DNA of 64,000 nt from Amoebidium appalachense (GCA_963693365.1 CAVNZM010000011.1:558001-622000); one strand, 5' to 3'. Positions 14,320 through 27,723 are shown, counted from the stretch's first letter. The notes: generated by a model from the sequence alone, not told the origin. Made by a program: numbers and translations.

Positions 14320-15444
14320 ATGACGTTTGCTGTGGCGACCATTGCATGCGCTGTGTTTCTGGCTGCCGGTCTAGATGGCACACACGCGCAGGACACAGGC
14401 ATGCCGCAGGGCTACACCCTTGTGCTGTCTGATGCGTGGCGGGTGGTTGGGGGCAGGGCCAAGCACGTGACTTTGCCAGGAGCGGTGGATGACTTTGTGT
14501 GCGCGAGAGAGTGCGACCAAATAAGGAGCTGCCTGGCTTTCCAGCCCGCCCCGTCATCGGTGGACGCGGACAGCCAGAAAAAGGGTCCGCCCACCGGCTG
14601 TGCCCTCTTTTACTCAATCACAAACCTGACGGCTCTCCGCACGCCCCTTGGTATCACCGACCCCTCCAACATGCCCGCTGGCCTGCGCAATTTCTACCTG
14701 CGGGATGACCGGTTCAGAGCAAAATGCAACAGCAGCGAGTTTGCCAGCTACACTGTGTTCACTAAATGGCGGTTTGGGAGTATGGCCAGTGCGTTCAAGT
14801 GCCTCCCCATAGGCAGGGACGGAGGGAGCTGCAAGGTGAGCACGTCTGGGGCCGGGCAGGAAAACAAATTCTTCGACCTGACAAACAACAACAACGGGTG
14901 TGAGGCAGCTTTGCGCTGCACCAGGGCCCTACACGTGGTGCCGTTTACTGTGGTGGGTGGGCACGACACCACAGGCTACACGTGCAACAGGGCCCAGCTG
15001 GTAGATGGCTATACACCAACCAGGCCCATGGTGGCTGTGGGGGGCAACAGGACGGTGATGGATGCCTCCCCGCAGGTAACAAACACAGACTGCTACCTCA
15101 CGTGCAAAAACTGCACGGGGTGTCTTGCATTCCACCGCAGGCCCTCGAATGGAACACAGACCGCAGCATGTGTGCTTTTTACGTCGCTAAAGGGACTGGT
15201 CCTGCAAAAGGACAACTCCACGACCCCAGCTTACTTGGGGGTCGGGTATATTCTTGTCACCAGCAGGCTGCCTACTTGCAATAACAACGAGTTCTTTGGC
15301 ATAACCACTAACACAGACAGTGGGAACATTTCCAAATATAGTAACTTTGGCTGCCGTGCATTGAGGAGGGCAGGGGAGAGCTGCAGCCGCACTGTTGACG
15401 TCACCAATGGCAACGGTGGGTGTGGGCAGGGGTTGCGGGTGTGA
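14320..15444 (+). CDS. Secreted cysteine-rich PAN/apple-like protein
   Basis: An open frame of 374 residues begins at ATG 14320 with a clear signal peptide (MTFAVATIACAVFLAAGLDG, cleavage probably near THA-QD). Two units repeat in order. Each has a PAN/apple-like part (CARECDQIRSCLAFQ and CYLTCKNCTGCLAFH, each followed by a C-x-LF pair), then a second cysteine module beginning KCNSSEF or TCNNNEF. The second module ends NNNNGCEAALRC in copy one, but NGNGGCGQGLRV-stop in copy two, one residue before the expected cysteine. GT donors lie at 15416 (GTGGGT) and just before the stop (GTGTGA), so the annotated stop may lie in an intron, with further exons not found. NxS/T sites suggest glycosylation. 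Ligand and function are unknown; PAN modules bind proteins or carbohydrates in other families. Confidence 0.62.
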   Translation: MTFAVATIACAVFLAAGLDGTHAQDTGMPQGYTLVLSDAWRVVGGRAKHVTLPGAVDDFVCARECDQIRSCLAFQPAPSSVDADSQKKGPPTGCALFYSITNLTALRTPLGITDPSNMPAGLRNFYLRDDRFRAKCNSSEFASYTVFTKWRFGSMASAFKCLPIGRDGGSCKVSTSGAGQENKFFDLTNNNNGCEAALRCTRALHVVPFTVVGGHDTTGYTCNRAQLVDGYTPTRPMVAVGGNRTVMDASPQVTNTDCYLTCKNCTGCLAFHRRPSNGTQTAACVLFTSLKGLVLQKDNSTTPAYLGVGYILVTSRLPTCNNNEFFGITTNTDSGNISKYSNFGCRALRRAGESCSRTVDVTNGNGGCGQGLRV

Positions 15445-16413
15445 CCGCGGGGCTAACCTCACATGCACGGCCAATGCATAGCACGTGCACGCACACATGT
15501 CACACTATGGTGTGTGCATGCATTGGGGGGGGGGGGGGGGGAGGAGGCGAGGGGACCCCGGGGGGGGGGGGGGGGGAAGTCTCCTGTGTAGTGTGTGCAC
15601 GTGTGACTTTCTATTAATTACCTCAAGTAACCGTCTGGAGCAATAGATCTTGCCACTCAGATGCATGATGTTTGCCCAGCGAGGCGGGAATTTGGCCTGG
15701 GGTATGGGGAGGCCAGAACATGTGTAACAATTTAAGTTAGAGACCGAGATAAAGAAGGAAACTACCCTTACCCATAATAGCTTTCAACAAAAAAAAGAGT
15801 ACGGAATTTAAAGGACTCCCTCAACTCCCGTTAAGATTCTACTCTGGAAATAGTCCAGTAAACAGACACCTGCTAAGCATGTGTTGTAACATAAATAGTG
15901 TTAGCTTGGCTGATAGAATCATTATCACCCTAGCTAATGTACAGTCGGGGCGCTTAGTGGAAGACGGTATAGTTCCTAAGAAGGACTCCTGGGGGCTTCT
16001 CCGGGAACAAAATGGAATACAATCGTGATCATGGCATTGCCACCCTCAGCTAGGGACTGTCTTATTGGGTACCAAGTGCACTGCTCGGATGCTTCTTATC
16101 CCCTCCCCCTTCCCTCCCTGCCTCCCTGCCCCCCTCCCCCCCCCCCCCTCCCCATGCATACACACACATGGGAGAGGGGGGGGGGGGGGGGGTATCCGGA
16201 CCACCTGCTCCCCCACCCCCTGCACCCCCTTCCCTCCCACCAGATTAGAGACCCCCATCCCTGCCCAAGCTAACCACACCGTGCATATGGGTGAGGGGGG
16301 ATAGGGGGTAGAGAGGAGGGGGGGGGGGGGGGTAAGGGAAGGGGGGGTTGGGAGAGGGAGGGGGATCCACCTGTTCTTGTACGGTGGTGCCAGTGGTGTG
16401 GCAACCCGCGGCT

Positions 16414-16449
<36 letters not shown>

Positions 16450-16983
16450 TCCCTCCCTCCTTCCCAGCTCCCCTCCCTCCCTCCTCCTCCTCTCTGATGA
16501 TGGGCTCTGCCGATGATGCACACTTTTTTATGTATGTTTTGCACTCTTGGTAATTATGATCATTGTGTTGTCCTCTGAGTCTCAGAACGTAACTTCGAAC
16601 TCTGGACGTATACTATGATACTAGTTTTGTTAACTCGCAGGCAAGTGAAAGCATGCCAAGATAGACGAAACACCCTGCATTGTTTCACCCAGTGGGTGTA
16701 CACATGCGCACCATTTTTTTTATTCCATGCACTCACGCACAGTGTACACGATGAGAGGCAAGGGGAAAGAGAGGGCCCAGGGAGGGAGTTCGAGAGAAAG
16801 AGAGAGATCGAGAGCTCTAGAGAGCGAGAGATCTAGAGCAAGAGAAACTGTGGATGTGAATTGCAGTGTGTGCACCGTGCGTGCATGTTGCACGTCAGTG
16901 TGTGTCCCCATGTGCGTGCATGCGTGTTGTGCCACGGTGTGCACGTGTACGTGTGTGCATCTGTGTACACGTGTGTGTGTGTC

Positions 16984-17038
<55 letters not shown>

Positions 17039-17670
17039 TCTGTGTGCATGTTTGTGTGCATGCGTGCAACCCCAGATGAAATGTGTACACTGGCATGCCT
17101 GTGTGTATGTTTGCCAATGGGAGGGTGAGCGGAAGGGGGGGGGGGGGAGGGGAGGGGAGGGGGGGGGGGGGGGGGGGAGAGAGAGAGTTCCTTTTTTTTG
17201 GGGGGGGGGGGGAGGAGGGGTTGATGAATGCATGGATGTTGTTGAAGGGACCTCTAAGAGGCTTCAAGGACGGCTTGGGAAGTAAAGAAAAAAGGAGGGA
17301 TGGCATGAAGACATATCAGCAATATTTGCACAACACAGCATACATGTCCTTTTATTCAAATAAAGCCAAGTTCAGGTCTGAACGGCAGCCATTTTTCCAT
17401 GCCTCGAGTTCTTGTAGCACTTGCATATTATACACCATTTAGGGTAGAGGCCTGCCTTGACTACATACACCAATTAGAGTTTGGATTATTATCCCCATTT
17501 CATCACACTTGCAGGTTGTTTGTTAATCGATTATGAGCATCACGCTCTCTTGATACAATACAGACACCGAGACTTTCAAAAACCAATTAGAAATCATATT
17601 TATAGCACTTCCTTACTGCAGGGCACACATGCTTTAATATTACATGCTTCATTACTCTCAACAACACCCA
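15445..17670. other. Spacer between convergent PAN-like and F-box/ankyrin genes
   Basis: It holds G runs (15524-15541, 15561-15576), short unique DNA (15600-16080), C- and G-rich stretches (16095-16490), a GT repeat (16983-17034) and G-rich DNA (17135-17215). AATAAA on the minus strand at 17351 suits the F-box/ankyrin gene. I found no convincing continuation of the PAN-like gene. Confidence 0.55.
17351..17356 (-). terminator. Candidate polyadenylation signal AATAAA for the F-box/ankyrin gene
   Basis: The minus strand reads AATAAA about 315 nt downstream of the stop at 17671. An AATAAA on the plus strand begins a few bases further on, so the site could work in both directions. The assignment is positional. 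Confidence 0.4.
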
Positions 17671-18829
17671 CTAGTCCCCCCCCACATAGCCCAGTTCCCC
17701 CCCATAGCCCTCATCTGCGCTGGAGCCCTGGGCCTCGTCGTGGTCGCTCACAGGATCGCTGATCTGATTGGACACGGCGGCCAGCACTCTGCCCAGAGGC
17801 TCACCTCCAGCCACGCGCTTGAGCAGGCGCATGAGCCTGCCGTGGCAGTAGTACCGTGCAAGGTCCATGACGCTGATGTTGTCCTGGTTGCGCACGTGCA
17901 CAGTGGCCCCGTTCTGGATCAGCATCGCCACCGTGCCAAGGCAGTTATTCTGCACGGCCGCAAACAGCGGTGTGGACCCGTCCGTCAGGGGGATCTCTGG
18001 GTTGGCGCCGCGCCTGAACAGGGCCTTGACGGCCAGGTAGTGGCTGTGCTGCACGGCCATGAACAGGGGCGTGGCCCCGTCGCTCTTGCGCACGTTGACC
18101 TCGGCACCTGCCCTTAGCAGCACGTCCACTATCTCGCAGTTGCCCTTCTCACTGGCAATGTGCAGGGGGGCTGCCCCGTCGTGCTTGTTCTGGTTCGGGC
18201 TGGCCCCGGCCTGCAGCAGCATGTGCACAATGGGCAGGAAGTTGTTTTGTGCCGCCACAAACAGCGGGGAGGCGCCGTCGGCCAATGTTATGGTTGGGTC
18301 GGCACCAAAGGCCAGGCACAGCTCCACAAGGGCCGTGTGGCCGTTCTGTGCGGCCATGAAGAGCGGGGTGGCCCCGTCCATCTTGGCCTGGTTGGCCACC
18401 GCACCCTGCAGGGTCCAGGGGTTAGCATGCCTGTGTCTTCTGCCCTAAGACATCTACTCTTTCACTCCTTTCTTCCCGACAGACTTCATGCAAATTCTAA
18501 AAGCAAGACATGACCGTGAAATCTCCAGGATGCATCCCCCCCCCCCCCCCCCCCCCCCCCCCTGCCCCCCGACCCCCACAAAAAAAAAGAATAAAATAAA
18601 AATAAAAATAAATAAAAAATAAATAAAAATAAAATAAAAGAAAAGAAAAGAAAAAAAAAATAAAAAAATGTGCGCACACACCCACACACGCACACAAAAA
18701 TAAAACTAAGGCTTTATTAAATATAAAAAATAAAAAAATAAAAAATAAAAAAAAAAAAAGAAAGAAAGAAAGAAAGAAAGAAAGAAAAGAGAAGAAAAAA
18801 AGAACGAAAGAAACAAAAAAAAACATGCC

Positions 18830-18904
<75 letters not shown>

Positions 18905-20930
18905 CCTGCAGCAGCAACCTGGCCAGGTCTGTGTGGCCCTTCTCGGCGGCTATGTGCAGTGCGCTAGCGCCGTCGTGCTTAAGCAGGTTGACGTCAGCCC
19001 CGTGGGCCGTCAGCAGCTGCACCATCTCCACGTGCCCGTTCTGTGACGCCACAAACAGCGGGCTGGCCCCGTCGTGCAGCTGCGCATCCACCTGCGCCTG
19101 CAAGGCTAAAGTCAGGACCCATGGCACAGACAGGCACAGACAGGCATACAGCTAGAGTGCAACCCTCTACCCCTATCCCGACCATGCACGTACGTTTTCA
19201 GCAAGCAGCAGCTTTGCGGCAGCCAGGTAGCCGTTCTGTGCAGCTATGAAGAGGGGGCTGGCCCCGTCCTGCAGCCTCTGGTCCACAAGTGCCCCCTGAC
19301 CAAGCAGCAGCTGCAGCACCGCCTCGTGCCCGCTCTGTGCCGCCATGAACAGTGGGCTGGCTCCGTCCTGTGGAAACACCAGTCAGCACCCTTAGAACCA
19401 GCAGGCCCAGAACATGGACTCAATGGACATTTAGAAACACGTGCTCACACACTTGCACCTTTACAAGCACCTGGTCACACACAGCATACAGACACCATCT
19501 ATCGCACGTGTGTGCTCACCTTCTTGCACTTGAGAACGTCCGCACCATGCTCGACCAACATCTCGGCCACCTGCACGTGGCCCTTCTCAGCAGCTATGTG
19601 CAGGGGGGTGGCCCCGTCGTGCTTCCTTGCATCAACCTCCGCTCCCCGTGCAAGCAGCAGCTTAACCACGTCCACACCATTGTTCTGTGATGCAATAAAC
19701 AGGGGGGTGGCGCCGTCGGGCAGCTGTGAATTAACGTTTGCACGGCCCTCCAGAAGTTGCCTGTGAAGGTTAAAACCTCGTCAGACCACTAAAGAAGCAC
19801 AGTCACACTACACCTATACGACATACACACTTCCTCCACAAACATCCCAACCACACGGCACAACTCTCACCCCCCCCCCCCCCCCTCCCTCCCTCCCCGG
19901 CCTCCCCAAAACACACAGACACACACAGACACACACACACACCTTGCCGCTGCCTCGTGGCAGTACCAGGCAGCACCGTGCAGGGCCGTCCACCCGCCCA
20001 GGTTTTGGAACTCCGGCTGGGCGCCGTGCAGCAGCAGCACCCTGACCACCTCCGCATTGTTCTGCTGTGCCGCAAAGTACAGCGCAGACAGCCCCTCGTC
20101 AAACACGTGGTTGGGGTCGGCCCGACCCGACCCGAGCAGGTTCTGCACAAACGTAGCGTGGCCCTCGTCGACGGCTAGTTGGTAAAGGTCGACTGGCTTG
20201 ATCAACGCCACATCCAGGCGCAGTGAATACAGTCTGGGTGTGTGGCGCATAACCCAGCGCGCTGCCTCCTGCACCTGGTCAAAGTCGCTGGATGGAACAA
20301 AACATTAGTCGCGTGCGCAATTCACTGCTGGTTCACGTTTAAATCAAACTTCCTGTTATACGATCACGTTGAGCTCTCCTAACCCCTGCTATAGTGGTTC
20401 TATTCAAACCAATGTTTTACTAGCAATAGAGAGTGACAAAAGAGTCGCAGACATCAAATTGCGCCAAGCAGCAGTTAGCCTCTTATCACTCAGGCACCAA
20501 GACTCAAGCACCACAACCAACTCTGAGATTTCACGAGCACATATACACAAAGCACAGTTGACAAATATTTCCTCCTTATTCCAGCCACTGCTTCTAAAAT
20601 ACCATCCACCTTGCATACACCCTTGCCCCTTGTTACGTGCCCAACACAAATTATTTTCACCTGGTGCACTCACCTAAACTGGGGGCAGTTTCGAAGATCC
20701 ACAAACTCGATGTTCGGGCAGAAAGTAAGGCACGCCTTAACCATAGCCTCGTCTACAGTGCCCCGCGCACTTACGTCCTCCAGAGCCAAATGCTTTCTTA
20801 CCCGGCGCTCTACTCGAGTCACGTGGCACCAAAACCAGTTCGTTTTGCCCATATTCGCTATTTCTTTGATGGAGAGAAACTTATAAATGTGGAGAGCAAT
20901 CTCAACGGGGAGGCCTGCCGTGTAATCCAT
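17671..20930 (-). CDS. F-box protein with about 15 ankyrin repeats
   Basis: Six exons join with matching phases: 20930-20674, 20287-19943, 19760-19520, 19367-19194, 19097-18903 and 18405-17671 (stop), giving 648 residues. Residues about 5-45 form an F-box (GLPVEIALHIYKFLSIKEIA, then a W-containing helix), followed by one LRR-like turn (CPNIEFVDLRNCPQF). From about residue 120 to 590 run some 15 ankyrin repeats, most with DGA(S/T)PLFxAAQNG or DGAxxLHIAAEKG cores. A short acidic tail follows. F-box proteins recruit substrates to SCF-type ubiquitin ligases through Skp1, and the ankyrin stack would be the substrate-binding part; both are family inferences. Several introns cut at or just after a DG or GA position between repeats, which fits growth by exon duplication. 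The length looks complete. Confidence 0.85.
18538..18902. repeat. Poly-C, A-rich, (GAAA)n and (CA)n block in an F-box/ankyrin intron
   Basis: One intron contains, in order, a C run of about 25 nt, A-rich TAAAA/GAAAA stretches, a GAAA repeat and a CA repeat of about 30 units that abuts the splice donor at 18902. Confidence 0.95.
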
Positions 20931-22748
20931 GGTTGAAACCCTTGCACCTAAACTAGCGCGCTCACCACGAGAATACGGGTGCATAACACGTTCAAGCCTA
21001 GCAACTTCTCTTCGTTCTTTGGACCTTCAGTTTCGCTGTTTTTTTCGAGAGCTCAATCCCCCTACGTGCAGCCTAGCTGCCTAGCGCGTGCATAAATATT
21101 GTTAACAAGAAAAAGGATGCTACAGGTCTTCAAGCAAAGTTACTTGCCGTTCATACAAATTAATCAAGCACAAAAGGAGTCTGTTCCTGGGCAATAGCGT
21201 GCACAGAGTGAAAACGTTCAACTGCAAGACAACTCGTGACCTGTAAAACGCCAACCGCCCTGACTCTGACATGCCCCCAATATATATAGGTCCGTGGAAG
21301 AATGTTGCGAGCAGCCAATCAAGTTTTAACTACGCATGGCTCATAAATCATGCTCTCATCGTCTGATTGGATAAATTTCAGCACTGATCCCGGATTTCGC
21401 CATATCGGGTTTTGCAAACACCGCCATTCTTTGGCGCAAATGGCTTGTACAAGTAATGTCAGGAGAAGTAAAGTAGACAAGACAGTAAATAAAATAATGG
21501 AATTTTAGTATCATCATCTTCTATTAAAGCTTGTATGTAATAGAATAGTTGAGGCCACGTTGTGTAGCTAGCACTTTGAACTTACTGAGCTGGGTGGCCC
21601 CCTCGATATCGAGGAACCAACTATTCGAACTGAGTCATCTAAACTCGACATGATATTATCATAGTGCTTTAATGATAGATAAATATATATAAATAAAAAT
21701 AAATAATAACTGCCATTACGAAATAACGCTTATGCTAGCTACTGTGCATTGTAATTTGGGAAGCTCTAGCTTGGAGTAGGGACCTTGTACAAAGAAACAT
21801 CTTATTTAGCTGCTACCGTTGTGATTGGCTGCTGCTAATTTATATAATAGCATTCCTGGCATACCAGGATTTCGCCGTTTTGAACACTTTTCGTAGTTTG
21901 CCGTAGCTACCTACGTATAAGGATACATTTGCCTTCTTGCAAAAAAAAGTAGCGGTGACATAAAAGACTTCAAAAAGCAAGGCAGGTAATTACTTGAGCG
22001 ATTTTGTTTCTCACAGTTGCCTGGCGCTATGGCAAACCTTATGCTTTCTTCTGCGTAAGACCCACTGTCACCCACTGGGACCCACATCAATTCTTGCTTC
22101 AAAATCTGGTGCCAGGCTTTTGAGCATGATTTTCACTCAATCGCCGTGTCTTATTTTTATGGACGATAAAAGGTGTGCCCGCAGGCATGTTAAGAATGTA
22201 ATCCTTGCCAGTGCCGGGTGGCACGGCGGCCAGACTGCCAGAGGGTCACACATCGTTCAACGCTCCCAGTTGACCGGAGAGAAGTGACTGAAATAAGCCC
22301 TTGATAAGCGTGCACGTATACTGTACCGCCTGCCTGCTACCTTTTGAGGTACCGGTAGGTCTTGGGCGGACTAAAGTTCCCTCTGAGGCTATTGATCACG
22401 TGCCTTCTCATTCCCCTGAAATGTAAAGCTAGAGATTGCATGTGGCACTAGTACTGGCAGGCCAGTTGCAGATCTAGAGCCTCAGCTGTGTGCTCACTGC
22501 TCAGTCTGTCAGTGGTGGTGTCATGTTTATGTTAGGTGCTCGCAAGCCCATTGGCCTTCTGAACTTGCTGCAACACCGGATAGCTACCTGCGATGTGAAT
22601 TCGAGTATACGGCCATATGCGAGAAGAAGGTCAATTCTTGGCTAACTCAAACGCGAAGTGTTCATTGTTGAAGTAATGCACCCACATGCTTTCACCCATG
22701 CACACGCACACGCACACGCACATACATGTCTCGACACACACACACAAG

Positions 22749-22787
<39 letters not shown>

Positions 22788-23630
22788 GCACACACGCAAA
22801 AGCCCTAATATTTAGTGTGCCTGTTTATTTGTATATTCGCGCGCGCGCACGCACGTGTGTGTGTGTGTGTGTGTGCAGTGTGTATGCGTGCATTTGTGAA
22901 TGTATGTGTGTGTTCGTGTGTGTTTTGGTGCATGTGTGGCGTGTGTACGCGTGTTTCTGTGTGTGTGTTCGTGTGAAATGATGGAATCTTCCCCCCCCCC
23001 CCTTCCGTTTGGCTTACATCTATGTTTTGTGAACTGCTTTCAAAGACAACATGGTTACCGTCGCTCACTCATACATCTATGCTACATGTGCATGGCCAGT
23101 GTGAAAGCAGAAAGTTTACGTGCCCAGTTACGTGCGGGGTGTGTCACGTTGTCTTCAGCGGTTATTTGTTCTGTGGCTATGTGTGTGTGCCTAAGCATCA
23201 GTGTTTTTTGAGTGTGTGCGGTGTTTGTTTACCTTAAGTGTGTGCGGTGTTTGTTTACCGTGTCGGTGCGGATGCGTGCATGTTTTTGCATCAACGAATT
23301 CTTCTCTCCCAAAAAAAGATTTAACCACAGATAGTCTCAGGCCTAGGCGTCAAGCAAGAACACCACTATGACCACCCACGGCGTGCAGTCCCTTGCGCGC
23401 TTTCTGCTCTTGTGGAGAGGTGGAGATATATTTTTGGCGACTGTGGCGGTTTAAGGTATTAAGTTTACTAAACTAAAAGCTTTTTTCTGTGGAAATTCCC
23501 ATGTCACGTTGGTGGAAACGAGTTTTTTGGTACACGTGTTTGCCCGGAAGGTGAACGGCCCCGGGGGAGGGTTGTGGTGGTGGTGGTGGTAGGGTGGGGT
23601 GGGTGTGGGGGGGTAAGGGGGTGGGGAAAA

Positions 23631-23661
<31 letters not shown>

Positions 23662-24246
23662 GCTGGCTGAGATTGCGGACCAGGGACAGTGTGGCAAAAG
23701 CTTTCATCCAATCTTCGTGCTACTGCTGACCGTGTGTACTTCAGCGCGCAAGACCGTGCACCTATCGGCCCTGTTCACGCCATGGATGTGGTCGTAATAA
23801 CGTGATGATGATCTGGCGCTCGAGACAGTTGAACTATATTGTGCCAGCCTCTGCTGGGTATCATGTGTTCAAAAGGTTCAAATAGCTTCGAATTCGTATC
23901 TCATGGTAGCGGCAGTGGTTGTGACTTGTATGTGAGCCAGGCCAGCATGCCAAATTGTGAGTCTTGCGAGTTGTCGTTCTCGTTGTCCTCGTTGTCCACG
24001 TGGTCCTCCTGCCGACTCTCTCACGGCCGAGTCCAGCCGAGTCTTGGCCATGGACGAGGGGCCTGCCAGGCTGCCCGAACGGGTGCCGTCCTGGCTGCGG
24101 CACAGAGTTCGATATTACCAGAAAACGTTTGGTAATTTACCAAACTTTTTGAACGATTTCCCAAAGATCGTCCAAGAGAATGGTACAGCCCCCCCCCCCC
24201 CCCCCCCCCCCCCACGTGCACACACGCACACACACACACGCGCGCG

Positions 24247-24301
<55 letters not shown>

Positions 24302-24302
24302 G

Positions 24303-24349
<47 letters not shown>

Positions 24350-24544
24350 CTCCGGAGCCCCCTTGCCGATAGCCCTCCGGGCCCCTCCCTCCCCGGCCGG
24401 CCCCTCACCCACTTCCGGATCCTAGGCCTGGCACCCGGCCACTAACTCAGAGCACAGATCTGCGCACTCTTCGCCAAAAAACAACTCCACACAGCGACTT
24501 CCGGGGAGGGAGGGAGGGAGGGAGGGAGGAAGGGAGGGAGGGGA

Positions 24545-24596
<52 letters not shown>

Positions 24597-25423
24597 GGTG
24601 GACGATCGAGGGTTTTACCAAAGTTTTTTGGCGATTACCAAAGAACCAGTTGGCCCCCCCAATAATTCGAAACTAAAATTCGAACCCTGCTGCCGCAGGG
24701 CTTTGCCAGGGGATCCAACCAATCACAATCACCAATAAGTTTCTTCAGTGGTGCTTGCCTATCCATTCACAGCAAAGGATCTATAAAGAATTTACAATAG
24801 ATTTTGGCGCCAGCAGCCTGACGCCGCTCTGGCGCCAGAAGTTCCCAGAACCCTGCAAGGCCTGAGCCGCTGCGCGGCCTGCATGCGCGCAGAGGCGGCG
24901 TACGCATAGTACAGCTGCAAGGTTCCACGGAATTCCGTGCTACCGTGCTACCTTGTTCATACGCCATAGTCTGCCCATGCATACTTGAGCGCTCTAGTCG
25001 TACCACTATGATGGCTCATGAATTCGAGTCATGCGCCATGTCGACGCACACCAACACTGATCCTAAGGACTGATTGAAAAAGAAAAAAAAACGACTAATA
25101 AAATGATTAATGCATATGGGCACTACTATACTCGAGTTATAAGCAGATATGATATATGCTAACTACACATAGTAAAGGATTGAAAACAAATTACCAACAA
25201 CAGGCACAATAATCGTAAGGGGAGGATCTGGTGTACTTTGACATAGGAAAGAGAAACAGAAACAAACATCCAGGATGATATAACGGTTGTCTGTTAGGTA
25301 GTAAAAACGTAGCTAGGCTAGTTTCAAGCGCGTTATCATAATCAATAGCAGTGACCCGAGTTTGTAAACACTCCTGCCCTACAATAATCATAAGAGTTGG
25401 CCACAAGTTGTGGTTTAGGCAGG
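20931..25423. other. Intergenic region between divergent F-box/ankyrin and WD40 genes
   Basis: This 4.5-kb stretch should hold both promoters. A TATATATA motif lies at about 21281. Positions 21400-22660 are AT-richer unique DNA. CA and GT repeats lie at 22686-22980, and G or C runs at 23630-23660, 24187-24213, 24305-24349 and 24549-24595. An almost perfect palindrome lies at 24127-24145. No exon met my standard. Confidence 0.55.
24187..24349. repeat. Poly-C, (CA)n and poly-G composite
   Basis: A C run of about 25 nt, a CA repeat of about 28 units and a G run of about 45 nt follow each other within 163 nt. The C and G runs are complementary and could form a long hairpin. Confidence 0.95.
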
Positions 25424-25896
25424 ATGACATCACTCAGCCTTCGTGACCCAACGGGGCCCAGCCAACACTCGTGGCTGGCTGGCAAGAGCAGCACATACTT
25501 TCCTCTCAAACGGCTGGTCGAGGCAGAACACAAGAGGAAGGCACAGGCCCCGTTTTCTCGTGTTGTCGCCACAATCGAAATCATCGGCAGTGGTGGTGCT
25601 TCGGAGCTCGTTTCCAGGTAATTTTTGTTTTTTCACCGTTAGAATGTAATGCCTTTATCCATACCGCCGTATTTGGGGTGGGTAACAGCCCCCGTAAGCC
25701 TAATTTTCCAGCCGTGTGAAACTGAACCCGTAGCAATGCAGAACCGAGAGTCTGACGCCGTTTCTTGTTCGCCCGGAGTAGAAATATTATTGCGTATTGG
25801 GGAGCTGGTGTAGGGCCCACTTATGTTGTTTAGTGATTCTTCTTACCCACGTCGTTACCTTTCAGAATCTATCAATCAATGACTGCACAGATACAG

Positions 25897-25927
<31 letters not shown>

Positions 25928-26005
25928 CCCCCCCCCCCGCCAATCACCGGGCCCTCCACCACCACCCTCCTCCTTCTCCCCTTCCCCTCCCCCCCCCCCC
26001 CCTCC

Positions 26006-26036
<31 letters not shown>

Positions 26037-26328
26037 AAAAAAAAAAAAGAAAGAAAGAAAGAAAGAGAGAGAAGGAAAAAAAGAAAGGGAGGAAAAAAAA
26101 ACACGTAAGCGAAGATTTTTTGCAGCACTGCCCAAGTTTTTTCTTTCAAATAGCTGGCGGTCTATCAGAATGCCACCCTTTCCTCGCTTTTTTGAGCGTA
26201 GCCACCACTGGGGTCTGCGGTTGACCTCGATCTTTCCCCTTCCGCCTTCCCCCCCCCCCCAACCACGCATACGCGTAGACACACTTGCACGCACGCACGC
26301 CACACACAGACACACAGACATACACACA

Positions 26329-26359
<31 letters not shown>

Positions 26360-26578
26360 CACACACACAGGCGCGCCCCCATGCACACGAGCATGCGAGC
26401 ACCTGCGCGCGGGCGCGGACTGCACTCGGGAGCATAATTAGACTCAGTGCACACACAGAAATTTACACACGACCACACACACCAGACGGCTCACGCGTAT
26501 TTGCACACACGTGCGCAGATGGAACGTGCACACAAACATTTTCACGTTTGAGCACCCACGCACACAGACCGACGTTGT

Positions 26579-26624
<46 letters not shown>

Positions 26625-27723
26625 CCAGCACCACCACCACCACCACCATTACCTTTACACCACCCACACGCCTTTATCGAGCACAACTACACTAGCATCA
26701 GACACGGCAAATATTATGAAATTGTGTTAGCCTAAACTATTCATTAAGCTCGATTCAATATCAGATTTTCAGCAACCTAGTATGCAACATTCGATGTGGA
26801 CAGCGCCTTATCACTCCCCACCTCTCACATGTCAATCCCTTCCACAGTGGAGACACCCACGGGTTCATTGCCCTCCACAAGCTCAGCAGCAGCACTAATG
26901 GGTTGCATCCGGTGGTGTCTGTGTGGAAGGCCCACGAGAGAGAGCCTGCAGCCACGTGCAGTGTGCGCACAGCAACAATGGTCACGGCCGGCAAGTACGA
27001 TGCAACCGTGAAGGTGTCGAGTCCCCCCCCCACCCCCTCTCCCCCAGCGCCCGTCTTTAGAATCCTTACATTATTTCCCCCCCTCCCTCCCCACCCTTCC
27101 CCTTTCCCCTGGGGAAGAGTTGCTGGGTAAACTGCAACATAAGCGGCTACTATGGCGTGTGCAAATACGCCTGCCAGCTTAGTAAGCTCCATATGCACAC
27201 GAACGTGGCACCACACGTGTTTCACGTGCACATGGTATTGGGTGGTTGATGCACATACATAAACGCACACATACGGACCAAGCAAGGAAAAAGAGGTTGG
27301 GGATGAGGAAAAAACGCAGTATAAGAGAGTTGAAAGTCATTACGACATGATCAGGACAGAAGCTTCCCACGATAGCCGAGGAAAAAAGGCAGTATAAGAG
27401 AGTTGAAAGTCATTACGACATGATCAGGACAGAAGCTTCCCACGATAGCCTGCTTCAAGCCTTCAACCTTAAAAAAATCGGATCTGCGCCGTTTAGTTTC
27501 CATTGGCCTACGCTTCTGGTCTCCTCTCTCACCCTTTGGGTGTGTAATTGTGAATATTGGAGGATTTGCATGTGTTGTCTGGTAATATCTGCGTACTGGC
27601 TATGTGTACTTTTTTTTTGGTGGGAGGGAGGGGGGTGGGGGGGGGGTGGGGATGGACAGCCGCCCGAGGGGAGAAGTGTTTGTGTGTGGTGGTGGTGGTG
27701 GTTTGTGTGTGTGTGTATGTGGT

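Noticed and set aside
24051-24190. Open frame starting MDEGPARLPERVPSWLRHRV on plus
   Set aside because: Short, no recognised family, no convincing splice partner, and it runs into a C tract and CA repeat.
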